A stretch of 64,000 nt of DNA from positions 86,008 through 150,007 of the forward strand of contig JALHNB010000008.1 of assembly GCA_022843745.1 (NCBI GenBank), in the 5' to 3' direction. Shown piece after piece: positions 38,322-48,317 of the stretch. Under the pieces are notes generated by a model, which ran no database searches, was not told where the DNA came from, and was given only the letters and a program-made list of their open reading frames with translations. The stretch's first letter is position 1; each line of letters starts with the position of its first letter. The position numbers were made by a program, and so were the translations under genes. Source of the stretch: Anaerolineae bacterium (GTDB lineage: Bacteria > Chloroflexota > Anaerolineae > Aggregatilineales > Phototrophicaceae).

Positions 38322-39328
38322 ACTATGCTGGCAATTCTGCGTAGAATAGCCGGATCTTCCAGCGCCCGACCTGCGCCTACAGCCACTGCAATGAGCGCAT
38401 TATCAGCGCGATAAACCGGTACACCCGTTTCGCGCGTAAGGTACTGGTCAATGCCGCGCAAAAGCGCACCGCCACCTGTCAGAATGATACCTCTGTCAAT
38501 GATGTCCGATGCCAATTCGGGCGGGGTTGTACCCAATACGGCTTTCGCTACCGCCGCGATCATGGCTAATGGTTCAGCCAAGGCTTCGACGACTTCACCA
38601 GTCGTGATGCTGACCGTCCTGGGAAGGCCGCTGACATTATCACGACCCTGGATTTCCATGCTCATTTCCTGACCAATATCGACTGCCGCGCCGACCTGAA
38701 TTTTCACCGATTCGGCTGTTGGTTGGCCGATACTCAGGTTATATTTACGTCGCACGTAGCTGATAATCGCATCGTCCTGGCGCAATCCTCCAACACGTCC
38801 GCTCTCCGCTCGCACAATATTGTTCATCGTCAGCACTGCGGCTTCGGTGATGCCACCACCAATATTGATAATCATATCACCAGCGGGAGTGCCAACGGGA
38901 AGCCCCGCGCCAATTGCTGCTGCCAACGGCTCCCAGATCAGAAACGCCTCACGCGCACCTGCCGCAATCGCCGCCTCATGAACCGCCCGTTTTTCGACAC
39001 TGGTCACACCATAGGGGACAGAAATCATGACAGTGGGCTTAAAAAGGCGAAAACGTCCGGCGACTTTGCCAAAGAAATGGCGCAGCATCGCCTCCGTCAC
39101 TTCATAGTCAGCAATCACGCCATCGCGTAGAGGACGTACAACTTGAATATCTTCTTCATCCACACGCCCCAACATCTCGCGCGCAGACTGGCCGATCTCG
39201 ACAATACGTTCGTCATTCACCGTTAAGGCAACCAACGATGGCTCTTGCAGAACGATTTGCTCGTTCTCATAGATCAGGCAATTAACGGTACCCAGGTCTA
39301 CACCCAGCCTTTTATCGAATAACCCCAT
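38318..39328 (-). CDS. mreB: Rod-shape-determining protein MreB
   Basis: Actin-like ATPase that guides lateral cell-wall growth, 336 residues from ATG 39328 (GGAG lies eight bases upstream; a longer frame from 39364 is less likely). Nucleotide-binding motifs are GVDLGTVNCLIY at the start, MIINIGGGITEAAVL near residue 155 and ILTGGGALLRGID near 280. VPYGVTSVEKRAVHEAA is also typical. mreC and mreD do not follow, so this is a stand-alone gene. Confidence 0.93.
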   Translation of the reverse strand: MGLFDKRLGVDLGTVNCLIYENEQIVLQEPSLVALTVNDERIVEIGQSAREMLGRVDEEDIQVVRPLRDGVIADYEVTEAMLRHFFGKVAGRFRLFKPTVMISVPYGVTSVEKRAVHEAAIAAGAREAFLIWEPLAAAIGAGLPVGTPAGDMIINIGGGITEAAVLTMNNIVRAESGRVGGLRQDDAIISYVRRKYNLSIGQPTAESVKIQVGAAVDIGQEMSMEIQGRDNVSGLPRTVSITTGEVVEALAEPLAMIAAVAKAVLGTTPPELASDIIDRGIILTGGGALLRGIDQYLTRETGVPVYRADNALIAVAVGAGRALEDPAILRRIASIV

Positions 39329-39392
39329 ATGCACGACTCCAAGCGCAACCGAATCACTGTACACTTATAGCCGATGTGCCTTCTAAAAGCAA

Positions 39393-39414
39393 CGCCCGGA
39401 CAAATCCGGGCGTC
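39393..39414 (-). terminator. Terminator of the atp operon
   Basis: ACGCCCGG (39393-39400), a six-base loop, and CCGGGCGT (39407-39414). On the minus strand the hairpin is followed by TGCTTTTAG. It lies 28 bases after the atpC stop, so it probably ends atpAGDC transcription. Confidence 0.75.
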
Positions 39415-39441
39415 ATTGCAACGACAAGCATAGCATTAAGG

Positions 39442-39891
39442 TTAATTGCTGTTTTCGTCTTCGATAATTCGCATTATAGGCCCGGAGGTCTGAATCTTAC
39501 GATGAATCCGCAAACTGAGTTCAGCACGACGGAGTTCTAATACTGCCTGGCGATTTACTTCAGGCGGCACACCCTTTTCAAGCATCTCAGCAGCGCTTTC
39601 ACGAGCTTTTTCTGCCGCTTCCAGGTCAAGATCGAAAGATGATGCAGCAAGATCAGCCAAAATCACGACTTTATCCGGGCGAACATCGACTACGCCACCA
39701 TAGATGGCAAAACGTTCTTCGGCCTTTCCTTTGCGGATAATCAATTCGCCAAAGCCAAGTGTTGTCAGCACAGGCGCATGATGCGGCAGAACGCCCATCT
39801 CGCCTTCCGCTGCCGGGATCAACACCATATCCGCTTCGGGTTCGTCGAATATCTTTTTCTCTTGAGTCACAAGTTCAACATGTATGGGCAT
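39442..39891 (-). CDS. atpC: F1-ATPase epsilon subunit
   Basis: Epsilon subunit of the F-type ATP synthase, 149 residues, a regulator within the central stalk. The N-terminal beta-sandwich has VTQEKKIFDEPEADMVLIPA and GEMGVLPHHAPVLT; the C-terminal helical hairpin follows. GAGAGG precedes the ATG. It lies 39 bases after atpD and is the last gene of the cluster. Confidence 0.94.
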   Translation of the reverse strand: MPIHVELVTQEKKIFDEPEADMVLIPAAEGEMGVLPHHAPVLTTLGFGELIIRKGKAEERFAIYGGVVDVRPDKVVILADLAASSFDLDLEAAEKARESAAEMLEKGVPPEVNRQAVLELRRAELSLRIHRKIQTSGPIMRIIEDENSN

Positions 39892-39930
39892 AATTTACCT
39901 CTCCGGTAGGGTATCCCCTACGCTGTCGCC

Positions 39931-41376
<1,446 letters not shown>

Positions 41377-41382
41377 CTACCA

Positions 41383-41425
41383 TTTTCGTTGTAGATAGCA
41401 TCTGTTTTCGTTGTAAATAGCATCT
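41383..41425 (-). repeat. Tandem 21-bp duplication between atpG and atpD
   Basis: TTTTCGTTGTAGATAGCATCT (41383-41403) recurs as TTTTCGTTGTAAATAGCATCT at 41405-41425, one mismatch, with an offset of 22 bp. It lies in the transcribed spacer upstream of atpD. Confidence 0.85.
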
Positions 41426-41429
41426 ATAA

Positions 41430-41449
41430 GGGCATCCCGAAGGACGCCC
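41430..41449 (-). repeat. Hairpin with a TTCG loop, GTAGGGGC family
   Basis: On the minus strand, GGGCGTCC-TTCG-GGATGCCC forms an 8-bp stem with one G-T pair and a stable TTCG tetraloop; the preceding bases give the GTAGGGGC end shared with 1013-1040 and 46212-46235. It lies in the transcribed spacer between atpG and atpD. Confidence 0.75.
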
Positions 41450-41462
41450 CTACACTGTCAAA

Positions 41463-42476
41463 TCAATTCGACCTGCTTGAGCGATGGCTCAATGTGGATT
41501 GCGGTAATCCTGGTTTTGCATAGGCGTCATGCTCGTTTTGAGTGAGGATGTCATCAGCCAGTTTATCAATCGAGCTTTGCAGCGCTTCGGCACCACCGAC
41601 AATATCCAGAATTTCACTCGTGATAGCGGCTTGACGCGCCTTGTTGTAATCAAGCGTCAAATCACTGGCGAGTGTAGAAGCGTTATCAGATGCGTTACGC
41701 ATGGCGACCATACGCGCCGAATGTTCACTCGCCTGGCTTTCCAGAACCGCCTGATACAACTGAAGTTCGGTAAAACGCGGAACAATCTCCTGAAGGATTG
41801 CTTCCGGGCTGGGTTCATATTCGTAGTTCGCCACGGTATTGCTGACTTGCGGTACATCTTTAATCAATTCCGCTGCAATCGTATCCTCGACTTTATGAGG
41901 AATGAGTGGCAACCAGCCCTGCACCACCGGGCGCTGAGTCAGCGTATTGATGAAATCGGTATAAGCAATATACACATCATCGACTTCACCACTCAGGAAA
42001 GAGTCAATCGCCAACCGCGCAATCGGCGAAATATCAGCAATTGTGGGCGCAGTTGGCAAATCACTAAACTGAGCCACAACATTTTCACGGGTTCGAATCA
42101 GCGAATCGCGTCCTTTGCGACCAACGGTTACAAAGCGCACAGGTTTGCCCATCCGTTCGGCAAAACGCAAACCGACGCGAACAATGTTGGTGTTATATGC
42201 TCCCGCCAGACCACGATCAGACGTGACGAGCACGATCATAATGTTCTTAACATCTGCCCGCGCGGCCAGTAGAGGGTGCAGCGGTGTACCTTTTGTACCC
42301 GCGCTCTGAACATTAAGCAGAATTTCCCAGGCTTTTTCGGCAAACGCGCGGCTGGCAAGCACACGCGCCTGCGCCTGACGCACCTTCGAAGCCGAAACCG
42401 ACTCCTGGGCACGGGTAATCTGGCCGATATTTTTCACACTGCGGATACGTTTTTTAATCTCACGCGCACTTGGCAT
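41463..42476 (-). CDS. atpG: F1-ATPase gamma subunit
   Basis: Central stalk rotor subunit, 337 residues. The N-terminal helix has REIKKRIRSVKNIGQITRAQ, the Rossmann-like core has IVLVTSDRGLAGAYNTN near residue 80, and the C-terminal helix has DLTLDYNKARQAAITSEILD followed by IVGGAEAL. About 38 residues follow the point where most gamma subunits end, ending in a Ser/Arg-rich tail (LSHRSSRSN). GAGAGG precedes the ATG. Confidence 0.94.
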   Translation of the reverse strand: MPSAREIKKRIRSVKNIGQITRAQESVSASKVRQAQARVLASRAFAEKAWEILLNVQSAGTKGTPLHPLLAARADVKNIMIVLVTSDRGLAGAYNTNIVRVGLRFAERMGKPVRFVTVGRKGRDSLIRTRENVVAQFSDLPTAPTIADISPIARLAIDSFLSGEVDDVYIAYTDFINTLTQRPVVQGWLPLIPHKVEDTIAAELIKDVPQVSNTVANYEYEPSPEAILQEIVPRFTELQLYQAVLESQASEHSARMVAMRNASDNASTLASDLTLDYNKARQAAITSEILDIVGGAEALQSSIDKLADDILTQNEHDAYAKPGLPQSTLSHRSSRSN

Positions 42477-42507
42477 GATGACCTCTCTTTCTGATTAGAC
42501 GCTCGCT

Positions 42508-44010
42508 TTAGGTCCAGCTTGCGTTAAAGGTCTTGATCGCATCCGTCAACTTGGCAATGATGTCGTCATCCCACGCGCCAGTGCTAAGTTTCGCGGCCAA
42601 TTCGGAATATTGCGTATTAAATGCACGCAGGAATGCTGCCTGCCATTCTTTGACGCGATCCACTGATACCTGATCCAGCAGCGAACGTGTTCCGGCGAAA
42701 ATCAGTGCGACCTGATCTGCCAACGGGATGGGCTGATATTGGGGCTGCTTGAGGAGTTCGGTCAGGCGTAAACCACGATCAAGCTGTGCCTGTGTGGATT
42801 TGTCGAGGCTCGAACCGAATTGGGCGAATGCTGCCAGCGAACGGAACTGCGCGAGATCGAGGCGCAAACCGCCAGCGACTTTGCTCATCGCGCGCGTCTG
42901 GGCATCACCACCTACGCGGCTGACGCTGATACCAGCGTTCATCGCGGGGCGCTGACCAGCATAGAACAACTCAGCTTCCAGATAAATCTGACCATCGGTG
43001 ATCGAGATTACGTTTGTCGGTACATATGCGGACACATCGCCGAGCAGCGTTTCAATAATCGGTAGCGCTGTCAGGCTGCCGTTACCTTCGGCTTCGCTCA
43101 ACTGGGCGGCACGCTCCAGGAGGCGGCTGTGCAGATAGAATACGTCACCGGGGTACGCTTCACGTCCCGGCGGACGGCGCATCAGCAGCGATACCTGACG
43201 ATAGGCCCAGGCATGTTTGGAAAGATCGTCGTACACGACCAGCGCATCTTTACCATTTTCCATGAACCATTCGCCAATCGCGCAGCCCGAATACGGCGAA
43301 ATATACTGCATAGCTGCCGGGTCGGAGGCCGACGCGACGACGACGGTGGTGTAATCCATCGCACCATTTTCTTCGAGCAGCGCCACTAAACGCGCCACCT
43401 CACCACGTCGTTTACCAATCGCGACGTAGATGCAGAACAGGTCTTTGCCCTTCTGGTTGATAATCGTATCAATGCCAATCGCTGTTTTGCCGATTTGACG
43501 ATCACCAATAATCAACTGTCGCTGACCACGACCTACGGGGGTCATCGCGTCGATGGCGAGAATACCCGTTTGTACCGGGCGGAACACGTTACGACGCGCC
43601 ATAACGCCAGGGGCGATACGCTCGATATTGAAATATTCCGTCGCTGCAATCGGCCCTTTGCCGTCCACAGGCTCACCCAGCGCGTTCACGACACGCCCGA
43701 CCATGCCCATACCAACTGGCACGGACGCGATACGACCCAACGGGCGTACTTCATCACCTTCGTTGATCGTGTCGTAATCACCCATGATGATGATACCGAC
43801 ATTATCTTTTTCCAGGTTGAACGCGATCCCTGCCACGCCATTGCTGAACCGAACCAGTTCGCTGAAGCGGATGTTATCCAGACCCTTGACGCGGGCGATA
43901 CCATCACCAATTTCGTCTACATAACCAACTTCAACCGATTCAAGTTTCGGCTCATATCCCTCTATCTGCTTGAGCAGGGATTCATAAATATCTCTGGAGA
44001 TGTCTGCCAT
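42508..44010 (-). CDS. atpA: F1-ATPase alpha subunit
   Basis: Non-catalytic nucleotide-binding subunit, 500 residues. Walker A is [11 protein letters not shown] near residue 169, and other family marks are [13 protein letters not shown] near 102, [20 protein letters not shown] and [15 protein letters not shown] near 370. GGGAGG precedes the ATG. It is the first gene here; the gene upstream (beyond a 162-bp gap) is proC, so atpH (delta) and the F0 genes atpB, E and F are not adjacent. Confidence 0.96.
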   Translation of the reverse strand: MADISRDIYESLLKQIEGYEPKLESVEVGYVDEIGDGIARVKGLDNIRFSELVRFSNGVAGIAFNLEKDNVGIIIMGDYDTINEGDEVRPLGRIASVPVGMGMVGRVVNALGEPVDGKGPIAATEYFNIERIAPGVMARRNVFRPVQTGILAIDAMTPVGRGQRQLIIGDRQIGKTAIGIDTIINQKGKDLFCIYVAIGKRRGEVARLVALLEENGAMDYTTVVVASASDPAAMQYISPYSGCAIGEWFMENGKDALVVYDDLSKHAWAYRQVSLLMRRPPGREAYPGDVFYLHSRLLERAAQLSEAEGNGSLTALPIIETLLGDVSAYVPTNVISITDGQIYLEAELFYAGQRPAMNAGISVSRVGGDAQTRAMSKVAGGLRLDLAQFRSLAAFAQFGSSLDKSTQAQLDRGLRLTELLKQPQYQPIPLADQVALIFAGTRSLLDQVSVDRVKEWQAAFLRAFNTQYSELAAKLSTGAWDDDIIAKLTDAIKTFNASWT

Positions 44011-44172
44011 TCAGGCCTCCCATAATCTATTCACCAGATATTCGTACCTAAATTTGTTTAAACCACTCAAAATGAGTGAGGTTTGCCACATGAAATGTTT
44101 GAAAAATAGGATGCTTGTGTCCCAGTATTGTAACTTATCTTAAATCATATGTCCACTTTTTCACAAACGCGA

Positions 44173-45018
44173 TTACTGCTCTCCATTCGGATCGCGAGGC
44201 TTGCCGCCACCAAGCACGATAGAGCGCTGATAAGCTGCCCATACCGCCCGTGCCAACACCGTCCGCAAACCGCCTTTCTCCATATGATAGATGGCCTCGG
44301 CTGAGGTACCGCCAGGGCTTGTCACCTGGTTGCGTAGCTGCGCGGGATGCAAGCCGGAAGCGGCAGCATATTCCACAGAGCCGCGCATCGTCTGTAACAC
44401 CAGACGCTCGGAATCATGCCGCGAAAAGCCCATGTGAACACCCGCGTCGATCAACGCTTCCATAAACATGAAAACGTAGGCTGGCCCTGTTCCACTCAAG
44501 GCCGTCGCCATATCCAGATAACGCTCATCGTCCATAAAGATTTCTTCGCCGAGCGCACCCAAAAGTATTCGCGCCTGTTCGCGCTGGGTTTCAGACACTT
44601 CTGGTGTCGCTGTCCAAACGGTGATCCCCTGCCCAATCTGAGCAGGGGTGTTTGGCATCGCGCGAACCACGTTGGCATTTGCGAGTCCATTGGCAATCGT
44701 CTGGATTTTCGCGCCAGCGATGATACTTAATACCAGCGAAGCCGAATGCGCACCGCGCCGCGCCACAGGCAAGACATAATCCAGCACCTGTGGCTTGACC
44801 GACAGCACCAATACATCGGCTTTCTCGGCAGCTTCAGCATTATCGGTTGTAAAACGCACACCATAATTTTTGACCAGTTCCGCGCCCCGGTCTTCGCGTG
44901 TGTCAGCCGCGATAATCTGATTCGGTTCGAGAATTTTTTTATTGAGCAAGCCCTTCATCATGGCCTCGCCCATAATGCCACTGCCGATGAAGGCTACCGT
45001 TTTCTCACGAAATGGCAT
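44173..45018 (-). CDS. proC: Pyrroline-5-carboxylate reductase
   Basis: Last step of proline synthesis, reducing pyrroline-5-carboxylate with NAD(P)H; 281 residues. The Rossmann motif is VAFIGSGIMGEAMMKGL at residues 8-24; VRAMPNTPAQIGQGIT is near residue 118, and the C-terminal ALSGTGPAYVFMFMEAL and QVTSPGGTSAEAI are typical. TAGGAGA precedes the ATG. The start overlaps the racemase gene by 14 bases, so the two are likely cotranscribed. Confidence 0.94.
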   Translation of the reverse strand: MPFREKTVAFIGSGIMGEAMMKGLLNKKILEPNQIIAADTREDRGAELVKNYGVRFTTDNAEAAEKADVLVLSVKPQVLDYVLPVARRGAHSASLVLSIIAGAKIQTIANGLANANVVRAMPNTPAQIGQGITVWTATPEVSETQREQARILLGALGEEIFMDDERYLDMATALSGTGPAYVFMFMEALIDAGVHMGFSRHDSERLVLQTMRGSVEYAAASGLHPAQLRNQVTSPGGTSAEAIYHMEKGGLRTVLARAVWAAYQRSIVLGGGKPRDPNGEQ

Positions 45019-46186
45019 GAAGGTCTCCTACGGATGGGAACTTGTAAGGATAATTTTCGCGGAAGCGTGCTTCGGCCTGTGCGACACGATCCATTTGCAC
45101 ATCCACACCGATCCCTGGCACAGTCGGCACGGCGATACGGCTTTTCTCGCCCAGAACAAACGGCGGTTCGGTAATGTCCGGGTTGTAGTAACGATCTGTC
45201 GCGGAAATATCGGAAGGCAGGTTCACGCCGGGGAGTGATGCAAATGCCAGATTCGCCGAACGTCCGACTCCCGTTTCCAGCAAACCGCCAATCCACAATG
45301 GCAGATTATTTTCAACGCACACCTTGTAGGTTTCCAGACTTTGGGTATAGCCGCTGACACGCGCAGGCTTCAGATTCAGAATCTTGCACGAGCCTAATTC
45401 CAACGCCAGACGCAGATCATTGGCATCCTTGACGCTCTCGTCCAGGCAAATCCGCGATTCAAGCTGTGGCTGTAATTTACTGTGTTCCCAAATGTCATCG
45501 TGTCCCAGAGGCTGCTCAATCATCAACAGGTTAAACTCATCAAGCTGTTTCAAAAGTTCAGCATCTTCCAGCGTATAGGCGCTGTTGGCATCGAGCATCA
45601 TTACAATATCTGGCAAGGCTTTGCGGACACCACGCGCCAGTTCAACATCCCAACCGGGCTGAATTTTGAGCTTGATACGCTCATAACCCTGATTCAGACG
45701 CATCTTGATGATGTCCAGCGTTTCCTCAACCGTCGGCTGAATACCAATACTCACCCCGACTGTCGCGTAACCTGTTGGCGTGTTTCCAGGCGGCAAATGT
45801 GCGGCAAAAAGATCAGCCAATGACAGATTGTTGGTTTTTGCGACAGCATCCCATACGGCTGCTTCAAGCGCGTGTTTTGCCATCGGATGTCCACGCGAAC
45901 CCTTGAGCATCGGGGGGATTTCAGTGGGGCTGTTCACTGTTTTGCCAAGCACTTTGGGGATCAGAAATTCGCTCAGGACGTGCAGCGCCGTCCCAATCGT
46001 CTCGGTGCTATAACCAGGGTTAATCTCGGCGGAGACCTCTCCCCAGCCGACTACACCTTCTGTCGTGTGCAGTTCAACCAGAACAGCGACTTTAAAGGGT
46101 TCCTGACCAAAACTGGTGCGCAGCTTCTCGACCAGCGGCATGGCAATAGGGTGTAAACGAATGGATTCAATGGTTATGGATTGCAA
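45005..46186 (-). CDS. Enolase-superfamily N-acylamino acid racemase / o-succinylbenzoate synthase
   Basis: Muconate-lactonizing-subgroup enzyme, 393 residues. The base pair of the family is visible as the KLK in ERIKLKIQPGW near residue 171, with metal ligands in MMLDANSAY, LLMIEQPLGHDD and RICLDESVKD, and the second lysine in LNLKPARVSGY near 274. This close group includes o-succinylbenzoate synthase and N-succinylamino acid racemase. No other menaquinone genes are nearby, while a COG3375-type GNAT gene lies directly upstream. That pairing is known for the D-amino acid conversion pathway, so racemase is the better call. Confidence 0.85.
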   Translation of the reverse strand: MQSITIESIRLHPIAMPLVEKLRTSFGQEPFKVAVLVELHTTEGVVGWGEVSAEINPGYSTETIGTALHVLSEFLIPKVLGKTVNSPTEIPPMLKGSRGHPMAKHALEAAVWDAVAKTNNLSLADLFAAHLPPGNTPTGYATVGVSIGIQPTVEETLDIIKMRLNQGYERIKLKIQPGWDVELARGVRKALPDIVMMLDANSAYTLEDAELLKQLDEFNLLMIEQPLGHDDIWEHSKLQPQLESRICLDESVKDANDLRLALELGSCKILNLKPARVSGYTQSLETYKVCVENNLPLWIGGLLETGVGRSANLAFASLPGVNLPSDISATDRYYNPDITEPPFVLGEKSRIAVPTVPGIGVDVQMDRVAQAEARFRENYPYKFPSVGDLHAIS

Positions 46187-46211
46187 GATTTCCCACCTTT
46201 TAGATTAAGGC

Positions 46212-46235
46212 AGGGGCGCAGGGCGCTGCGCCCCT
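46212..46235 (-). repeat. 10-bp-stem hairpin, GTAGGGGC family
   Basis: AGGGGCGCAG-GGCG-CTGCGCCCCT lies in the spacer between the GNAT gene and the racemase gene. On the minus strand it begins GTAGGGGCGCAG, sharing its first nine bases with the 1013-1040 palindrome but with another inner stem. Confidence 0.85.
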
Positions 46236-46248
46236 ACAATATAAACGA

Positions 46249-47145
46249 TTAATTGAGACTAAAATCAAACTGCGGGCTGCTGTGACTGAGTAAATAAAAG
46301 GCGCGATCTCGTTCTTCATAAGCTTCATGGACAAAATCCGTGACCAGATATCCCCGGCTGGTAAGCATCTTGAACATCGCGCGGGCATGTTCACGCCAGG
46401 CTCTCGCCAAACCTTCGTCATGCTGTGCCATAGCCGGGAAATTCACCGGAATTTCGACCAATGCCATTGACGTTGACGGGTAAATAGGATTATCACACGG
46501 CATGGCAGAACCATTATTATCCACTCGTGTTGGATTTAAAATGGGCGTATCGGCTTCAAGGTACTGCCGGAGTCCCAGGCTGCTGCGTTCACCCTCGACC
46601 CGTTCCTTGACGCGGCGATGTGTCACCCACCATTCCACGAATAGACGATCCGAATACCCAAACGATGTGAGGCCGCTGTCCGCTTCTGTACCGTAATAAT
46701 TTTCCTTAAACTCATGACTGACCGCGCCCAATTTGCGGATATTCAGGTGTGCGTTGGTCGAAAGCAGGGGGTCAAAAGTCCAGGTTACTAATCGAACACC
46801 CTGTTTGATAGCCATATCACGCTGTGCCAATTTGAGTTGATACGCCAGGCCGCGATTACGATAGGACGGCAATACGACCATACGCTTGGAAACAATTTGT
46901 AGATTCGCCATCGCAGGGCGATCAACTTCTTCAATATTTGTCCCCAGGAAACCGACTAATACACCAGCCATCTGATCGCCATCCAGCGCTGCCAGCACGT
47001 GACCGCCACCATTTGCCAGCGAAAACAGCATGTGGGCAGGGATCACCGATTCAATATCGTTCCCCCAGTAAATTTTTTGCAGTTCTACCGCTGCACGCAT
47101 CTCCGAGAGCTTATGCAGCGCTTGTATTTTGATCGCTGTTTCCAT
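46249..47145 (-). CDS. GNAT acyltransferase of the COG3375 group, probable amino-acid N-succinyltransferase
   Basis: GNAT-fold protein of 298 residues. ATG 47145 is chosen because GGAG lies five bases upstream; the frame extends to 47187 without a ribosome site. The acetyl-CoA-binding region is RMVVLPSYRNRGLAYQLKLA near residues 97-116 and is followed by VTWTFDPLLSTNAHLNIRKL, characteristic of this group. Similar genes sit next to N-succinylamino acid racemases, where the enzyme succinylates D-amino acids before racemisation. A desuccinylase would complete the route, and none is seen here. Assignment depends largely on context. Confidence 0.8.
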   Translation of the reverse strand: METAIKIQALHKLSEMRAAVELQKIYWGNDIESVIPAHMLFSLANGGGHVLAALDGDQMAGVLVGFLGTNIEEVDRPAMANLQIVSKRMVVLPSYRNRGLAYQLKLAQRDMAIKQGVRLVTWTFDPLLSTNAHLNIRKLGAVSHEFKENYYGTEADSGLTSFGYSDRLFVEWWVTHRRVKERVEGERSSLGLRQYLEADTPILNPTRVDNNGSAMPCDNPIYPSTSMALVEIPVNFPAMAQHDEGLARAWREHARAMFKMLTSRGYLVTDFVHEAYEERDRAFYLLSHSSPQFDFSLN

Positions 47146-47155
47146 CAAATCTCCA

Positions 47156-48103
47156 TCAGATACTACGAGGCTTACGGCGAAACGCATTACGCATCAACGG
47201 CAGCCAGTAGCCTTTTCCGCGCATATACTTGAGCAGCGTATCCTCAAAACGACGCGGGCGGATACCAAAATAATTAAACATATTCGCCAACTGGGCGGTA
47301 CGGTTCGTGGCTAAAATATCGAGCCACTGCGATGTCATCAGCGAACGTGGCAGCACACGACCATAGATGGCTGTAATCCAGCGCAGCATATAGGGCGGCA
47401 CCGGGATAATAAAACGCTGCATATCCGAAACACGCATGATCGTGCGAATAAAATCTTCGAGCGTAATGTATTCTGGCCCGCCAATTTCCATCAGTGTATC
47501 GACGGTATCGGGTCGTTCGAGGCTGCGCATAATCGCCTCAACCAGGTCGTCGATATAAATTGGATGGAGTACCACTTCACCGCGTCCGGGCATCAGAAAA
47601 AAGAGCGGATTTGCCCGCAGCGACATGGCAATATGATTGGCAAAAGCATCTTCTTCGCCAAAGACAATCCCGCTGCGAATGATCGTATACGCAAGGCCGC
47701 TGCCGCGAATGATTTCTTCGACCATACCCTTAATTCGCAGTAATGGGTAAGCAGACGAGGGTGCAGCACCCAGATGGCTGACAGTGATGATCCGCCCGAC
47801 ACGCGCCGCCCGCGCCGCCGCGATCAGGTTACGTGTCCCCACAAGCTCAATACGCTCCAGATCACGCTCCCTGCCCCACCACTGCGCATTCTCAAGGTGA
47901 ATGACAACATGAGCGCCCGTGACAGCTTTAAAGAACATCTCCTCGTCAAGCACATTTCCCTGTATAATCTCAGGAGCTTGTTCCCAGGGCAAATTGGTAA
48001 GCTTGTTTTCGGGAATCAGGCAGCGCACCTGGCGACCTTCCGCCATCAAGCGGCTTACCAGGTGTCGGCCAATTAAGCCTGTCGCGCCGGTTACTAAAAT
48101 CAT
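47156..48103 (-). CDS. NAD(P)-binding SDR-type epimerase/NmrA-like protein
   Basis: Extended short-chain dehydrogenase relative, 315 residues. The nucleotide site is MILVTGATGLIGRHLVSRL at the N-terminus, and the HVVIHLENAQWWGRERDLE segment and YTIIRSGIVFGEED near residue 138 match atypical SDRs such as NDUFA9-like or NmrA-like proteins. A Tyr-x3-Lys catalytic pair is not evident, so it may be a binding or sugar-nucleotide-related protein rather than a dehydrogenase. GGGAGG precedes the ATG. The divergent neighbour is fabF. Confidence 0.82.
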   Translation of the reverse strand: MILVTGATGLIGRHLVSRLMAEGRQVRCLIPENKLTNLPWEQAPEIIQGNVLDEEMFFKAVTGAHVVIHLENAQWWGRERDLERIELVGTRNLIAAARAARVGRIITVSHLGAAPSSAYPLLRIKGMVEEIIRGSGLAYTIIRSGIVFGEEDAFANHIAMSLRANPLFFLMPGRGEVVLHPIYIDDLVEAIMRSLERPDTVDTLMEIGGPEYITLEDFIRTIMRVSDMQRFIIPVPPYMLRWITAIYGRVLPRSLMTSQWLDILATNRTAQLANMFNYFGIRPRRFEDTLLKYMRGKGYWLPLMRNAFRRKPRSI

Positions 48104-48120
48104 TCAGCCTCCCCAGAAGT

Positions 48121-48137
48121 CATGTTATTATAACATG
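48121..48137. promoter_or_regulatory. Palindrome CATGTTAT-T-ATAACATG, possible operator
   Basis: A perfect 8-bp inverted repeat with one central base, 18 bases upstream of the SDR gene start and in the divergent spacer before fabF. Its size and place fit a dimeric repressor site for the SDR gene or for fabFH, but no regulator can be named. Confidence 0.5.
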
Positions 48138-48151
48138 CGTCCCAGAGGATG

Positions 48152-48204
48152 AAACAGGCATAGACTGTAACCACAACGACAAAACAGGCATAAACTGTAA
48201 CCAC
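48152..48204. repeat. Duplicated 23-bp segment upstream of fabF
   Basis: AAACAGGCATAGACTGTAAC plus CAC at 48152-48174 recurs with one mismatch at 48182-48204, an offset of 30 bp. It lies in the fabF upstream region. Confidence 0.85.
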
Positions 48205-48317
48205 CTGCCCTTTTGGGGGTTATTTTCAAGTATAGAGATTTTGGAACGCATGAAGCGTTTATAACTACAGCATAAAGCGTCCTTGCGAATGGCAGGGATG
48301 AGGCGGAGGATCATACT

